NCBI GenBank assembly: GCA_937121005.1
Contig: CAKZKB010000568.1
Span: forward strand, 1-32,327
Reading direction: 5' to 3'
Length of the DNA: 32,327 nt
From: an uncultured cyanobacterium
GTDB lineage: Bacteria; Cyanobacteriota; Cyanobacteriia; Cyanobacteriales; Geitlerinemataceae
Below the pieces are notes generated by a model. It was not told the DNA's origin. It searched no databases and saw only the letters and a list, made by a program, of their open reading frames with translations. Positions 15,586 to 25,000 of this stretch are shown piece by piece. Made by a program: the position numbers and the translations under genes. How positions within the stretch are numbered: the stretch's first letter is position 1; each line of letters starts with the position of its first letter.

Positions 15586-16764
15586 TTAACCAATTTCCTC
15601 CATGACCGCAAACATGGGCAAATACATCGACAGCAAAATCGAACCGACCATACCGCCAATCACCACAATCATCAACGGTTCGAGCATACTCGTCAACCCT
15701 TTAATCGCCTGTTCGACTTCATCTTCATAAAACGCACCCACCTTCATCAACATGGCATCGAGTTCCCCGGTTTCTTCCCCGATCGCCATCATTTGAATCG
15801 CCAACGCTGGAAACACGCCTTTTTCCTGCATGGCTTCGCTAATTTGTCCCCCACTTTGGATACTATCGCGAGCGTAGTCGATCGCGTCTGCAATCACCGC
15901 ATTTCCCGCCGTATCGCGGACAATTTCCATAGAGTTCAAAATCGGAACCCCCGATCGCGTCAGCGTCCCGAAAACGTTACAAAACCGCGCCACCGCCGTT
16001 TTTTCAATCAAGTCACCAAAAATCGGCGCTTTCAACAACAGTTTGTCAATTTGGAACTGACCGACCGGAGTTTTGTAATACTGCTTCACCGCAAAAATGA
16101 TGGCGAACAGAATGCCCACAAAAACAATAATGGCATAGTTTTGCGTTTCGATCCAACTTTCCGCATCGGGCACTTCCGAAGCCGGCGGTAAAGTCGGCCC
16201 GCGCAAGAAGAAACTAATGTTCATCATCAACTGGGTAAACGCAGGCAATTCGGCTCCCAACTGATCGAAAATCCCCGTAAATGTGGGTAGCAAAAAGATC
16301 GTCATTCCCAAGAAAATGACCACAGCAATACCACCAACTGTTTGCGGATAGGCCATGGCTGATTTCAACTGGTTTTGGATGCGAGCGGAATCCTCAAGTA
16401 ACTTCGCCAGTCGGTTGAGCACCTCATCGAGAACACCACCGACTTCCCCCGCTTGCACCATCGCCACATACAAATTGTCGAAACAAGACGGATGTCGGCG
16501 CATGGCTTCTGAGAGCGACCCCCCTTCAGAAACCTCCCCGTTGATATCAACTAGAGCGCGTTTGAGCTTCGGGTTGCCACACTGTTCGGTGAGCACGGAC
16601 AAACAGCGAATCATCCCCACACCCGCGTTGAACATCGCCGCAAATTGTCGGGAGAAAACGGCTTTATCCTTAACCGTAACGCTCGATAGCAGCAACGTTA
16701 TCCGATCGCCAATCCCGATCGACTCGCCCCCTTTTGCTGGCTGGTTGGCAGCTGCATTAGCCAT
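15586..16764 (-). CDS. pilC: Type IV pilus inner-membrane platform protein PilC
   Basis: The protein has 392 residues. It has two T2SS F-type helical domains, about 35-160 (FSRQFAAMFNAGVGMIRCLSVLTE) and about 245-365 (ARFCNVFGTLTRSGVPILNSMEIV), each followed by membrane segments (AVVIFLGMTIFLLPTF, the IIVFVGILFAIIFAV helix, and a C-terminal MIVVIGGMVGSILLSMYLPMF). The duplicated layout and the conserved GEETGELD near 320 identify PilC, the platform that transmits the work of PilB and PilT to the pilus base. It follows pilT by 52 nt and ends at a strong terminator, so pilB-pilT-pilC are probably one unit. The ATG start gives MANAAANQPAKGG. Confidence 0.96.
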   Translation of the reverse strand: MANAAANQPAKGGESIGIGDRITLLLSSVTVKDKAVFSRQFAAMFNAGVGMIRCLSVLTEQCGNPKLKRALVDINGEVSEGGSLSEAMRRHPSCFDNLYVAMVQAGEVGGVLDEVLNRLAKLLEDSARIQNQLKSAMAYPQTVGGIAVVIFLGMTIFLLPTFTGIFDQLGAELPAFTQLMMNISFFLRGPTLPPASEVPDAESWIETQNYAIIVFVGILFAIIFAVKQYYKTPVGQFQIDKLLLKAPIFGDLIEKTAVARFCNVFGTLTRSGVPILNSMEIVRDTAGNAVIADAIDYARDSIQSGGQISEAMQEKGVFPALAIQMMAIGEETGELDAMLMKVGAFYEDEVEQAIKGLTSMLEPLMIVVIGGMVGSILLSMYLPMFAVMEEIG

Positions 16765-16816
16765 GGCTTGAAACCTTTATAAACAACAAACAATTGAAAA
16801 GCAATTGCATCGAAGA

Positions 16817-17926
16817 TTATGCCCTCGCTTTCGCTCGCGCCTTACCTTGACCCGCCGCACCTTGGGGAACGATTAGCCGATTGAGTTCGTCTATCTTCGA
16901 GGTTTTAGAAACGGCTTCCTCGTAAGTGACTTTCCCTTCGTTCACCAGCCGTGCTAGGCACATTTCCATTGTTTGCATTCCCAGTTTTGCCCCCATTTGA
17001 ATTTGGGAATAAATCTGGCTGGTTTTTCCCTCGCGAATTAAGTTGGCCATAGCAGGTGTATTGACCATAATTTCTTGAGCCGCGCAACGACCGCCACCCA
17101 CTTTACGCAGTAAGTTTTGCGAGAGGACTCCTACTAGCGAGCCGGACATTTGGGCGCGAATTTGCGGTTGCTGAATCGGCGGGAATACGTCCAACATCCG
17201 ATCGACCGTTGCCGAAGCCGAGTTTGTGTGCAAAGTTCCGAAGACCAAGTGACCTGTTTCTGCGGCTGAAATCGCCAAGCCAATAGTCTCTAAGTCGCGC
17301 ATTTCCCCCACTAGGATGATATCGGGATCTTCGCGGAGGGCGGCTTTTAGGGCGTTGGCAAAACTTTTGGTATCTTCACCTTTTTGCCGTTGGTGAAACA
17401 GGCTTTTTTCGTTGGGAAAAACATACTCGATGGGGTCTTCTACCGTGAGCACGTGCTCCGATCGCGTCCGGTTAATCAAGTCCAAAATTGCCGCCATGGT
17501 CGTGGTTTTTCCAGAACCCGTTTGTCCTGTCACCAACACCATTCCCCGAGGACGTTCCGACAGTTCTCGCATGATTTCGGGAACGCCTAACTTTTCAAAG
17601 TTGGGAATTTTAGAAGACAGCGCCCGCAAGCAAGCGGCAAAACAACCCCGTTCGCGATAGACGTTCACCCGAAACCGAGCCAACCCTTTAACCCCGTAGG
17701 CGCAGTCGAGTTCCCAGTTTTGTTCGAGATCTTTACGCTGGTTGTTGTTGAGCATACTAAAGATCAAGCGCTGGCACTCGTCAGGAGCCAACGATTCGCC
17801 AAATTGCTCTTGCGGCCCCAGTTTACCGCTAACACGAAAATAGATCGGTGCGCCGGCTTGGATGTGCATATCGGAACCGCCTTGTTCGATGAGCGATTCC
17901 ATCACATCTTCAATCATGTAGTCCAT
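16817..17926 (-). CDS. pilT: Type IV pilus retraction ATPase PilT
   Basis: The protein has 369 residues. It is a hexameric motor that depolymerises pili, powering twitching and phototactic motility. The N-terminal domain has SDMHIQAG; Walker A is GQTGSGKT at 134-141 (Lys140); the Asp box is VEDPIEYVF; Walker B is DPDIILVGEMRD; the His box is GHLVFGTLHTNSA. Near the end, the retraction motif AIRNLIRE of PilT appears as AMANLIREGK. The ATG at 17926 is supported by GGAGAA at 17932-17937. The C-terminus is basic (KARAKARA). A short duplicated initiation region lies just upstream at 17975-18013. Confidence 0.97.
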   Translation of the reverse strand: MDYMIEDVMESLIEQGGSDMHIQAGAPIYFRVSGKLGPQEQFGESLAPDECQRLIFSMLNNNQRKDLEQNWELDCAYGVKGLARFRVNVYRERGCFAACLRALSSKIPNFEKLGVPEIMRELSERPRGMVLVTGQTGSGKTTTMAAILDLINRTRSEHVLTVEDPIEYVFPNEKSLFHQRQKGEDTKSFANALKAALREDPDIILVGEMRDLETIGLAISAAETGHLVFGTLHTNSASATVDRMLDVFPPIQQPQIRAQMSGSLVGVLSQNLLRKVGGGRCAAQEIMVNTPAMANLIREGKTSQIYSQIQMGAKLGMQTMEMCLARLVNEGKVTYEEAVSKTSKIDELNRLIVPQGAAGQGKARAKARA

Positions 17927-17974
17927 GAGTTTTCTCCTTAGTTAATTGATTGATATTGGTAGTGTGGCAATGGC

Positions 17975-18013
17975 TTAAAAACTGGGACGGGCTTCTTCGA
18001 TCGTATAGTCCAT
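17975..18013 (-). other. 12-codon ORF copying the pilT start region
   Basis: On the minus strand ATG 18013 opens a 12-codon frame (MDYTIEEARPSF, then TAA) that mirrors the pilT N-terminus MDYMIED. The DNA before both start codons shares TTAACTAAGGAGA, including the Shine-Dalgarno. It lies between the pilB stop and the pilT start, 48 nt before the latter. It may be a leader peptide that tunes pilT translation, or a relic of a local duplication. Confidence 0.5.
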
Positions 18014-18170
18014 TTTGGATCTCCTTAGTTAAGTAAGTAATCGGTAAGGGCAACAGTTCGGACACTTTTAACTGACAACGGTAGAATGCGGGTTTCAGCC
18101 CCTCGATCGAAAACTGTCCGGAGTATTGTAAGGGGCTATCGCTTAGAAACTAAGACGATCCACACCTCAA

Positions 18171-18201
18171 TTGTTCATTGCTCATTGTTCATTGCTCATT
18201 G
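18171..18201. repeat. Heptanucleotide repeat, 4 units of TTGTTCA/TTGCTCA
   Basis: TTGTTCA and TTGCTCA alternate for four units and end in TTG, a 31-nt tract eight bases past the pilB stop codon. The unit sequence differs from the ATTTTGA tracts but the unit size and number are the same. It should be transcribed between pilB and pilT. Confidence 0.85.
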
Positions 18202-18208
18202 AAACGTG

Positions 18209-20224
18209 CTAATCTTGAAAGCGCGGGGTCAAGCAGTAGGGACAATCCATCCATTCCGGTTGCAATCCCGCCCCACAGGTGACGCAGGTTAAGGAACTCT
18301 TGCGTTTGGCTTTGAGTTCGGCTTCTAGACCCGTGTCGGTGTAGGTGACGCGATCGACCTCTTCAAAGGTCGTATGACCTTGGCGTACCAAGTTCAAACT
18401 ATATGCCAATAGTGTCACCATCCCTTCTTCGACAGCGATTTCTTTGAGGCGTTCGGTGGTTGCGCCTTCATTAATCGCGATCGCCAAGTTTTCAGTCACT
18501 TGCAAAAACTCGTAAACCCCGACGCGACCTTTGTAACCGCCACCGCGACATTTTCCGCACAACTGACCGCGATCGTCTAGATCTTGGCGATCGGCCGGTG
18601 CTACCACATTCGCTTTATAAAATGTGGTATCGACTTCGCCCGAAACCGAAAGTCCGTAACGAGCCAGTTCGTCGGCGGTCGGCGTAAACGGAATCCGACA
18701 TTCAGTACACACGCGCCGCATCAAGCGCTGGGCGAGTACCCCCAACAATGCCCCAGAAACCATGAACGGCTCTACACCCATTTCATCAAGGCGAGCCACC
18801 GCCCCGGCTGCGTCGTTGGTGTGCAGCGTCGTCAGCACCAAGTGACCTGTGAGGGCGGCTTCAATTGCCGTTTTTGCTGTTTCCAAATCTCGCGTCTCAC
18901 CCACCAGAATAATATCTGGATCTTGCCGCAAGAACGCCCGCAAAATGTTAGCAAAGGTCAGATCTTTTTCCCGAATCACCTGACACTGCGTAATACCAGG
19001 TAGGGCATATTCAATCGGGTCTTCGGCGGTACTGATGTTCACCCCCGGATCGTTGCGCTCGGCTAAGATCGAGTACAGCGTGGTCGATTTACCCGAACCC
19101 GTCGGCCCCGTCACCAAAATCAATCCGAAGGGACTGTTCGCCATCTCGCGGACTTTTTGCAACGTATCCGGGTCGCTAATCAACTTATCTAACCCGAGTT
19201 GCGTCGAAGAGTTATCCAAAATTCGCAGGACAATCTTCTCTCCGTAGCGACTGGGCAGCGAGTTGACGCGAAAGTCCACCGGCCGTCCTTGGAAGATGCG
19301 GCGAATGCGACCGTCTTGGGCTTGGCGGCGCTCGGCAATGTCGAGATCGGCAATAATTTTAAACCGAGACGTAATCGCTGGAATCACCTGTTTGGGCAAG
19401 CGCGGAAACGGTTCTTCGAGTACCCCATCTTTCCGCATCCGGATCCGCAAATCGTGTTCTTGCGGTTCGACGTGGATATCGGATACGCCGTCGGTGAGGG
19501 CTTTACGAAGAATTTTGTTCACCGTATTGATAATCGGGGCTTCGTTGGCATCGCCTTGGTCGGATTCGAGATCCATTTCCTCGGGCGGTGCGTCTTCGAG
19601 CTCCCCTTCTTCGTCGGTCAGTTGGGCGAACTGCTGAGTATCGATCGCGTTTTTCGCATCGAGTTCTTGTTTTTGCAGGGCTTCTTCGCGCTTGACTCGT
19701 TCGTCTAGGAATTGAGAAATTAGGTCTTGATAGTCTTCGAGGGTAATCACCCGGCGCATCAACTCGGCGCTTTGGGCCCGCAGCAAGCGCACCAGTTCGT
19801 CGGTGGCCTCGAGGTCTTCGGGGTTGACCATGGCCACGGCGATCGCGTCTTTGGGCTCGCTTTGGCGGAACAGAGGGATGAAGCGATAGCGACGACAGGT
19901 ATCGAGGGGAATAACGTTTTGTAAAAGTTTATTAACTTGACTGGGATTCGCCTCGTCAATTTCCGGGTCGAACCCTTCTACACCGTGCAACACTTTGAGC
20001 TCGAACAGTTGCTGCTTCTTGTACTGGCGCAGCATTTCGGGCGGGAGGGCTTTTCCCGTTAGCTGTTCGAGGACTTCGGTGAGGGGACGGCCGGTTTTGC
20101 GGCTTTCTTCTTGCGCTTGGCTCATTTGGTCGGGGCTGGCGTAGCCCGACTGTACGAGTTTGTTACCGAACGGCGAGAAGTTGGTCTGGACGACTAGGGC
20201 TCTGCGTGGTTTGCTGGTAGTCAT
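18209..20224 (-). CDS. pilB: Type IV pilus extension ATPase PilB
   Basis: The protein has 671 residues from ATG 20224 (MTTSKPRRALVVQ); a TTG 12 codons upstream is in frame but unlikely. The N-terminal MshEN/GspE-N-like domain (about 20-180) precedes an acidic linker. The motor domain has SDIHVEPQE, Walker A GPTGSGKST (Lys379), AEDPIEY, Walker B DPDIILVGETRD and GHLVLTTLHTND. A tetracysteine zinc site (CTEC near 520 and CGKC near 565) is typical of PilB. A second Cys cluster, CVTCG and CPYC, closes the protein. It powers pilus assembly. MshEN-type domains can bind c-di-GMP in related proteins, relevant given the diguanylate cyclase at 27 kb. It is the first gene of the pilB-pilT-pilC set. Confidence 0.96.
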   Translation of the reverse strand: MTTSKPRRALVVQTNFSPFGNKLVQSGYASPDQMSQAQEESRKTGRPLTEVLEQLTGKALPPEMLRQYKKQQLFELKVLHGVEGFDPEIDEANPSQVNKLLQNVIPLDTCRRYRFIPLFRQSEPKDAIAVAMVNPEDLEATDELVRLLRAQSAELMRRVITLEDYQDLISQFLDERVKREEALQKQELDAKNAIDTQQFAQLTDEEGELEDAPPEEMDLESDQGDANEAPIINTVNKILRKALTDGVSDIHVEPQEHDLRIRMRKDGVLEEPFPRLPKQVIPAITSRFKIIADLDIAERRQAQDGRIRRIFQGRPVDFRVNSLPSRYGEKIVLRILDNSSTQLGLDKLISDPDTLQKVREMANSPFGLILVTGPTGSGKSTTLYSILAERNDPGVNISTAEDPIEYALPGITQCQVIREKDLTFANILRAFLRQDPDIILVGETRDLETAKTAIEAALTGHLVLTTLHTNDAAGAVARLDEMGVEPFMVSGALLGVLAQRLMRRVCTECRIPFTPTADELARYGLSVSGEVDTTFYKANVVAPADRQDLDDRGQLCGKCRGGGYKGRVGVYEFLQVTENLAIAINEGATTERLKEIAVEEGMVTLLAYSLNLVRQGHTTFEEVDRVTYTDTGLEAELKAKRKSSLTCVTCGAGLQPEWMDCPYCLTPRFQD

Positions 20225-20452
20225 GGTCGATGGAGGCGATTGTGGGGGGCGCGGCGGCAAGGGCGCGACGCTTGTAGCCGCTCCGGGCGCGAAGGGTCGA
20301 TGGCGGCTGATTTCTATTCTAACGGTTCCCCCCTCTCGGTGGGTAGGGCTTTCGATTCAGTGCGATCGCGGCCCGTCGGGTCTCGGGAAATTGTCGAGTC
20401 AGATGAAACTTCAGGTAAGCTCGATCTTAGCTGTCCCATTCCCGTATTTTAG

Positions 20453-21082
20453 ATGATAAAGCCAACCGTCTCGCTTTTGTTACTTGCCATTGCTTTGGCG
20501 ATCGCTGGCTGCGATCGTCCCAATACCGAAGCGGAGGTCGAAGACACCGAAGTGGAAGTGGAAGTCGAAGAAGAAATCGTTTCTCCGGCGGTTGAATGCG
20601 ATCGCGTTCGCGACATTCTCACTAACTCGGAGTTCGGTTGGGGATCGGAGGCGGTTCTCGCTAGCGAAGTGGTAGAAACGGAAGATCCGACGATGGTGGC
20701 GGCGACAACAGCCGGAACCGCAGCCACCACTATGGCGACGAGTGCGGAATTGGCACAGGTGCAAATGCAGCAGTTGCAAGCGTTGGAATTAAACAATATT
20801 ACGTTAAACGAATTGCGCGATCGCGCGGTGGCTAAACTCGATGAATTTGTTGTCGCGCTCAACGATGCGGCGACGCTTTACGCTAATATTGAAGCGGCGT
20901 TAGAAGGGGATGCAGAGACGATCGAGCCGGAAGCGGCCGAACTCATCGACAATGCCGAAACTCGCACCAGCGAAGTGCGGCCGCAAATGGAAACGCTGGC
21001 CAGCGATTTAGAAACCATTCGCGACGAAATTTCGCGCTTCTGTTTGTCTCAGGTTCCCGATATCGAAGACAGCGAAAATTGA
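20453..21082 (+). CDS. Acidic lipoprotein of unknown function
   Basis: The protein has 209 residues. Residues 1-20 form a lipoprotein signal peptide ending in AIAGC (lipobox). The next stretch is strongly acidic (EAEVEDTEVEVEVEEE), followed by a Cys-containing segment VECDRVRDIL and an Ala/Thr-rich linker. The remainder is helical, with coiled-coil-like spacing (LAQVQMQQLQALELNNITLNELRDRAV...) and one C-terminal Cys in RFCLSQVP that could pair with the earlier one. I do not recognise the family. The gene is divergent from pilB (228 bases) and its TGA overlaps the ATG of the methyltransferase by one base, so the two are likely cotranscribed. Confidence 0.75.
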   Translation: MIKPTVSLLLLAIALAIAGCDRPNTEAEVEDTEVEVEVEEEIVSPAVECDRVRDILTNSEFGWGSEAVLASEVVETEDPTMVAATTAGTAATTMATSAELAQVQMQQLQALELNNITLNELRDRAVAKLDEFVVALNDAATLYANIEAALEGDAETIEPEAAELIDNAETRTSEVRPQMETLASDLETIRDEISRFCLSQVPDIEDSEN

Positions 21083-21777
21083 TGGCATTTAAGGACTATT
21101 TTTCTCAACATTCGGCGGAGTATGCGGTCTATCGGCCGCGCTATCCCGACGCACTGTTTTCCTATTTGGCATCTTTGAGTCCCCGACGCGATCGCGCTTG
21201 GGACTGCGCCACTGGAAACGGTCAAGCGGCGATCGGTTTAGTGCCGTATTTTCGGGAGGTTATCGCCACCGATCCGAGTCGATCGCAGTTGGATAATGCC
21301 ATTTCGCACCCGCAAATTTCCTATCGCCAAGAACCGGCCGAAGCCTGTAGTATTGAGGAGAACTCTATCGATTTGGTGACGGTTTCTCTGGCATTACATT
21401 GGCTCGATCGCCCTCAGTTTTATGGCCAAGTGCGCCGCGTTCTCAAACCCAATGGGATTGTGGCGGCTTGGTGTTACGGCGTTTTGCGGGTGTCCCCCGA
21501 AGTGGATACCATCGTCGATCGCATCTATAGCGAGATTCTCGATAAATATTGGTTTCCCGAACGACGCGCGATCGAAGACCAATATCGATCGATGGATTTC
21601 CCGTTTGAGGAGGTGCAACCGCCATCGTTTTCCTTGTCGCGAACCTGGAGTTTAGAAGAGGTTGCCGGACACATCAAAACCTGGTCGGCATCGCAACGAT
21701 ATCGCAGCGAAAACCATCGCGATCCGGTGGATTTAGTGGGTGCGGAGTTGGCAGCCGCCTGGGGAATCCGAACCTGA
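21082..21777 (+). CDS. Class I SAM-dependent methyltransferase, 3' end frameshifted
   Basis: The protein has 231 residues from ATG 21082, which shares its A with the preceding TGA. It begins FKDYFSQHSAEYAVYRPRYP, then SAM motif I WDCATGNGQAA, the acidic ATDPS, and motifs ending SIDLVTVSLALHWLD, as in small Methyltransf_11 enzymes. The frame ends WGIRT at 21777. Read in the next frame from 21765, the DNA continues NPNLKKQVRWTFFMRVGKV to a TGA at 21869, which is the normal final strand of this family. A one-base deletion near 21761-21765 (GGGG) therefore truncates the protein by about 20 conserved residues. The substrate is unknown. It could be a recent pseudogene or a sequencing slip. Confidence 0.8.
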   Translation: MAFKDYFSQHSAEYAVYRPRYPDALFSYLASLSPRRDRAWDCATGNGQAAIGLVPYFREVIATDPSRSQLDNAISHPQISYRQEPAEACSIEENSIDLVTVSLALHWLDRPQFYGQVRRVLKPNGIVAAWCYGVLRVSPEVDTIVDRIYSEILDKYWFPERRAIEDQYRSMDFPFEEVQPPSFSLSRTWSLEEVAGHIKTWSASQRYRSENHRDPVDLVGAELAAAWGIRT

Positions 21778-21833
21778 AAAAGCAGGTGCGCTGGACGTTT
21801 TTTATGCGTGTCGGCAAGGTGCGATCGTCTTCT

Positions 21834-21863
21834 CCTCGTTCCTCTGGCTCTGCTAGGGAACGT
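21834..21863. repeat. Short relative of the multi-hairpin repeat at 8178
   Basis: CCTCGTTCC, GGCTCTGC and GGGAACG occur in the same order as in the reverse complement of 8262-8289, forming a small TTCC/GGGAA hairpin. It starts 13 bases after the conserved end of the frameshifted methyltransferase, suggesting that the repeat landed at the gene's 3' end. Confidence 0.55.
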
Positions 21864-21871
21864 AATTGAGA

Positions 21872-21940
21872 GGGCGAAGCATTCACCTTCTAGTTAATGA
21901 ATTTTTTCTCCCTTTTTCGGTGTGAATGCTTAGCCCCTAC
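21872..21940. repeat. Hairpin element, copy 2 (69 bp, opposite orientation)
   Basis: The left arm GGGCGAAGCATTCACC (21872-21887) and right arm (21919-21940, containing GTGAATGCTTAGCCCCTAC) are inverted. The right arm is the exact reverse complement of 10226-10247, while the loop sequence is unrelated to copy 1. It lies 63 bases before the ethylene-receptor-type kinase gene and so may affect that transcript's leader. Confidence 0.8.
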
Positions 21941-22003
21941 AGCCTCATGTAAAATGGAGGCTCTCTTTTTACAATCGCTCTATTTTAACAAGACCTCAAT
22001 CTC

Positions 22004-25000
22004 ATGTGGACTCTACTGAAATCAATTTTTTCTCCCGATGCCTATATGCCGCACGGTTATTGCTATTTGTGGCAAACCCCCTTAGTGTGGCTGCACGTTG
22101 TTAGCGATTTGCTAACAGCAATGGCTTATTTTTCCATTACGATACTGTTATTTTACTTTCTTCGCAAGCGTCGAAATGTTCCGTTTGCGGGAGTTTTTGG
22201 CTTGTTTGCGGCATTTATTAACTTGTGCGGCATCGGACACCTGCTTGATGTTTGGACGCTGTGGCATCCGGCGTATTGGCTAACAGGGGTAGAGCAGGCG
22301 GCAACGGCGGCGGTTTCGTGCTACACTGCGGCGGCAATGGTGTGGCTTTTACCTCAGTTTCTTGCTTTACGATCGCCTGAAGATCTCGAGGAAATCAATC
22401 AAGAATTAAAAAAAGAAATTGCCGATCGCGTCACAGCCGAAGCCGCACTCGAAGCCACCAACGATCGCTTAGAAGAACGAGTCCGCGATCGCACGGCATT
22501 GTTAGAAGCTGCTAACGAACAATTGCAAAAAGAAATTGAAGAGCGCGAAGCCATTGCCCTCGATTTAAGACAAAAAGAAGAGCAGTTATCGCAACTAACA
22601 GATAACATTCACGAGGTATTTTACCTGCACGATGTAGAAACCAATGACTTGCTGTATGTCAGTCCAGCATTCGAGCGAATTTGGGGGATTTCTCAGGCTC
22701 GTCTTTATCAAAATTCTCAATTGTGGCTAGACCTAATTCATCCCGACGATCGCGATCCAATGTTAGCAATCGTTACGGATAACGAAATGAAAGTTAGCGC
22801 CGATCTCGAGTATCGCATCGTGCGACCCGATGGCGAGGTGCGCTGGATTCACAGTCGCAATTTTCCCGTGATCGACGAAGCCGGAGAAGTGTATCGATTT
22901 GCCGGAATCGCTGAAGATATTAGCGATCGCAAACTTGCCGAACAAGCCTTACAAACGGTTAATGAAAATTTGGAAATTATTGTAGAGATGCGGTCGATCG
23001 AGCTTCGAGAGGCAAACGATCGCTTGCAGCGAGAAATCCAAGAGCGAATTGCGATCGCGGCTAGTTTGCGCGAAAAAGAAGAACGATTTCGCCGTACCTT
23101 CGACGATGCGGCCACGGGAATGGCAATGGTTTCCCTGGAAGGATGCTGGCTGGAAGTCAATCGATCGCTGTGCGAAATGCTCGGCTACAGCGAGAGCGAA
23201 CTGCGATCGCTGACCGTCCAAAATATTACCCAACCCGAAGACATGGCAATCGATCTAGCCTACTCGCGGCAACTGTTGAATGGTGAAATTCGCAACTATC
23301 AAATGGAAAAACGCTACTTCCATAAAAATGGCAATTTTGTTTGGGTATTGCTGAGCGTGTCTCTCGTGCGCGACGAAGACGATCGTCCTCTTTATTTTGT
23401 GGCGCAAATTCAGGACATCCGCGATCGCAAACAAGCCGAAATTGCGGTACAGGAGCGAGAAATACAACTTGAAAACTACAACCGTGCCTTGCGCGATGTC
23501 AACAACGAACTCGCCGAACAAAAACAATTTTTTGAAAATATTCTCGATGGCTTACCTGTGAGCATTTTCCTCAAAGATCGAGATATGAAGTTTCGCTTTC
23601 TCAACCGTGCCGCCGTCGAAGGCTTGGGATTGCAAGGACGAGCGTTTTCTAACATTAACTACGACGAACTGTTTGGAGACGACGCACGACGATTTTGGCA
23701 AGACGATTTGGAAGCGTTCGATTTGGGAACCACAACTCTCAAAGAAGAAACCTTTCGAGTCGATGGCGATCTGATTCATTTTATTCTCAGTCGGACTCCA
23801 ATTCAGGTTAGCAACGATGAGACATTGTTACTTGCTTGTGCCATTGATATTACCGATCGCAAACAAGCCGAACTCGCACGCTTGCGTTACGAACGCATTG
23901 TCGCCGCCACAACGGACGGAATTTGCCTCGTCGATCGCGACTATACCTATCAGTTTGCTAACCCAACCTATCTCAATTGGTATGGCTTGAGTTTGAATGA
24001 AATTGTCGATCGTTCGGTCTGCACTTTACTCGGCGATGAATTTTGCGATCGCGTTGTCCAACCCCATCTCCAACAATGCTTGCAAGGGGAAACAGTGGGT
24101 TACGAAACTTGGATCGACTACCCACAAATTGGCTCGCAATTTATGAGCGTTACCTACGCACCCTATCGCGAACCCAATGGCGAAATTTCCGCCGTATTAG
24201 TGAGTCTTCGCAACATTACAGACTTGAAGCAAACCGAAGACGCATTGCGAACCAGCGAAACCCGACTGCGGACGATCGCTGACAATCTCCCTGGTGCCAT
24301 CTACACTATCGTTCGCAACACTGAAGGGGATTTTGCCTTTGAATATATCAGCGATGGTTGCCGAGATTTGTTCGAGCTCGATCCCGAAGTAATTGTCAAA
24401 AATTCTTCGCTGTTGTTTTTGCAAATTCACCCGGACGACTTTTCTAGTTACGTGGATGCCGTAGAATTTAGTGCCGCTCATTTATCTCCTTTTTCTTACG
24501 AATGGCGGCATATTTTACCCTCTGGGGAAACGCGCTGGATTTTAGCAAATTCTCGTCCCCAACAGCGAAATAACGGCGAAATTGTTTGGGATGGTGTGGT
24601 TCTCGACATCAGCGATCGCAAAATATTTGAAGAGAACTTGCGCGAGAGCGAGCAGAAGTTTCGCCAACTGGCTGAAAACATCAGTCAAGTGTTCTTTATT
24701 ATTTCTCGCCAAGGAGAAATGCTGTATATTTCTCCCGCTTACGAGCGCATTTGGGGACGATCGTGCCAAGATTTGTACGAGAATCCGCGTTCCTGGTTAG
24801 ACTCGGTTTATCGAGAAGACTTACCTCGAATTGCTTCTTCCTTAGAGCAGCAAATCTCGCAAGGAACGACATTCAACGAAACCTATCGCATTCAGCAACC
24901 CAACGGCAATATTCGCTGGATCTCCGCTAATTCCTCTCCCGTTTACGACGATAAAGGTCAATTTTATCGCTTTGTTGGTATCGCCGAAGACATCAGCGAT

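Noticed and set aside
19199..19708. 169-codon plus-strand frame inside pilB
   Set aside because: Complement of conserved PilB motor sequence; produced by codon bias on the opposite strand.
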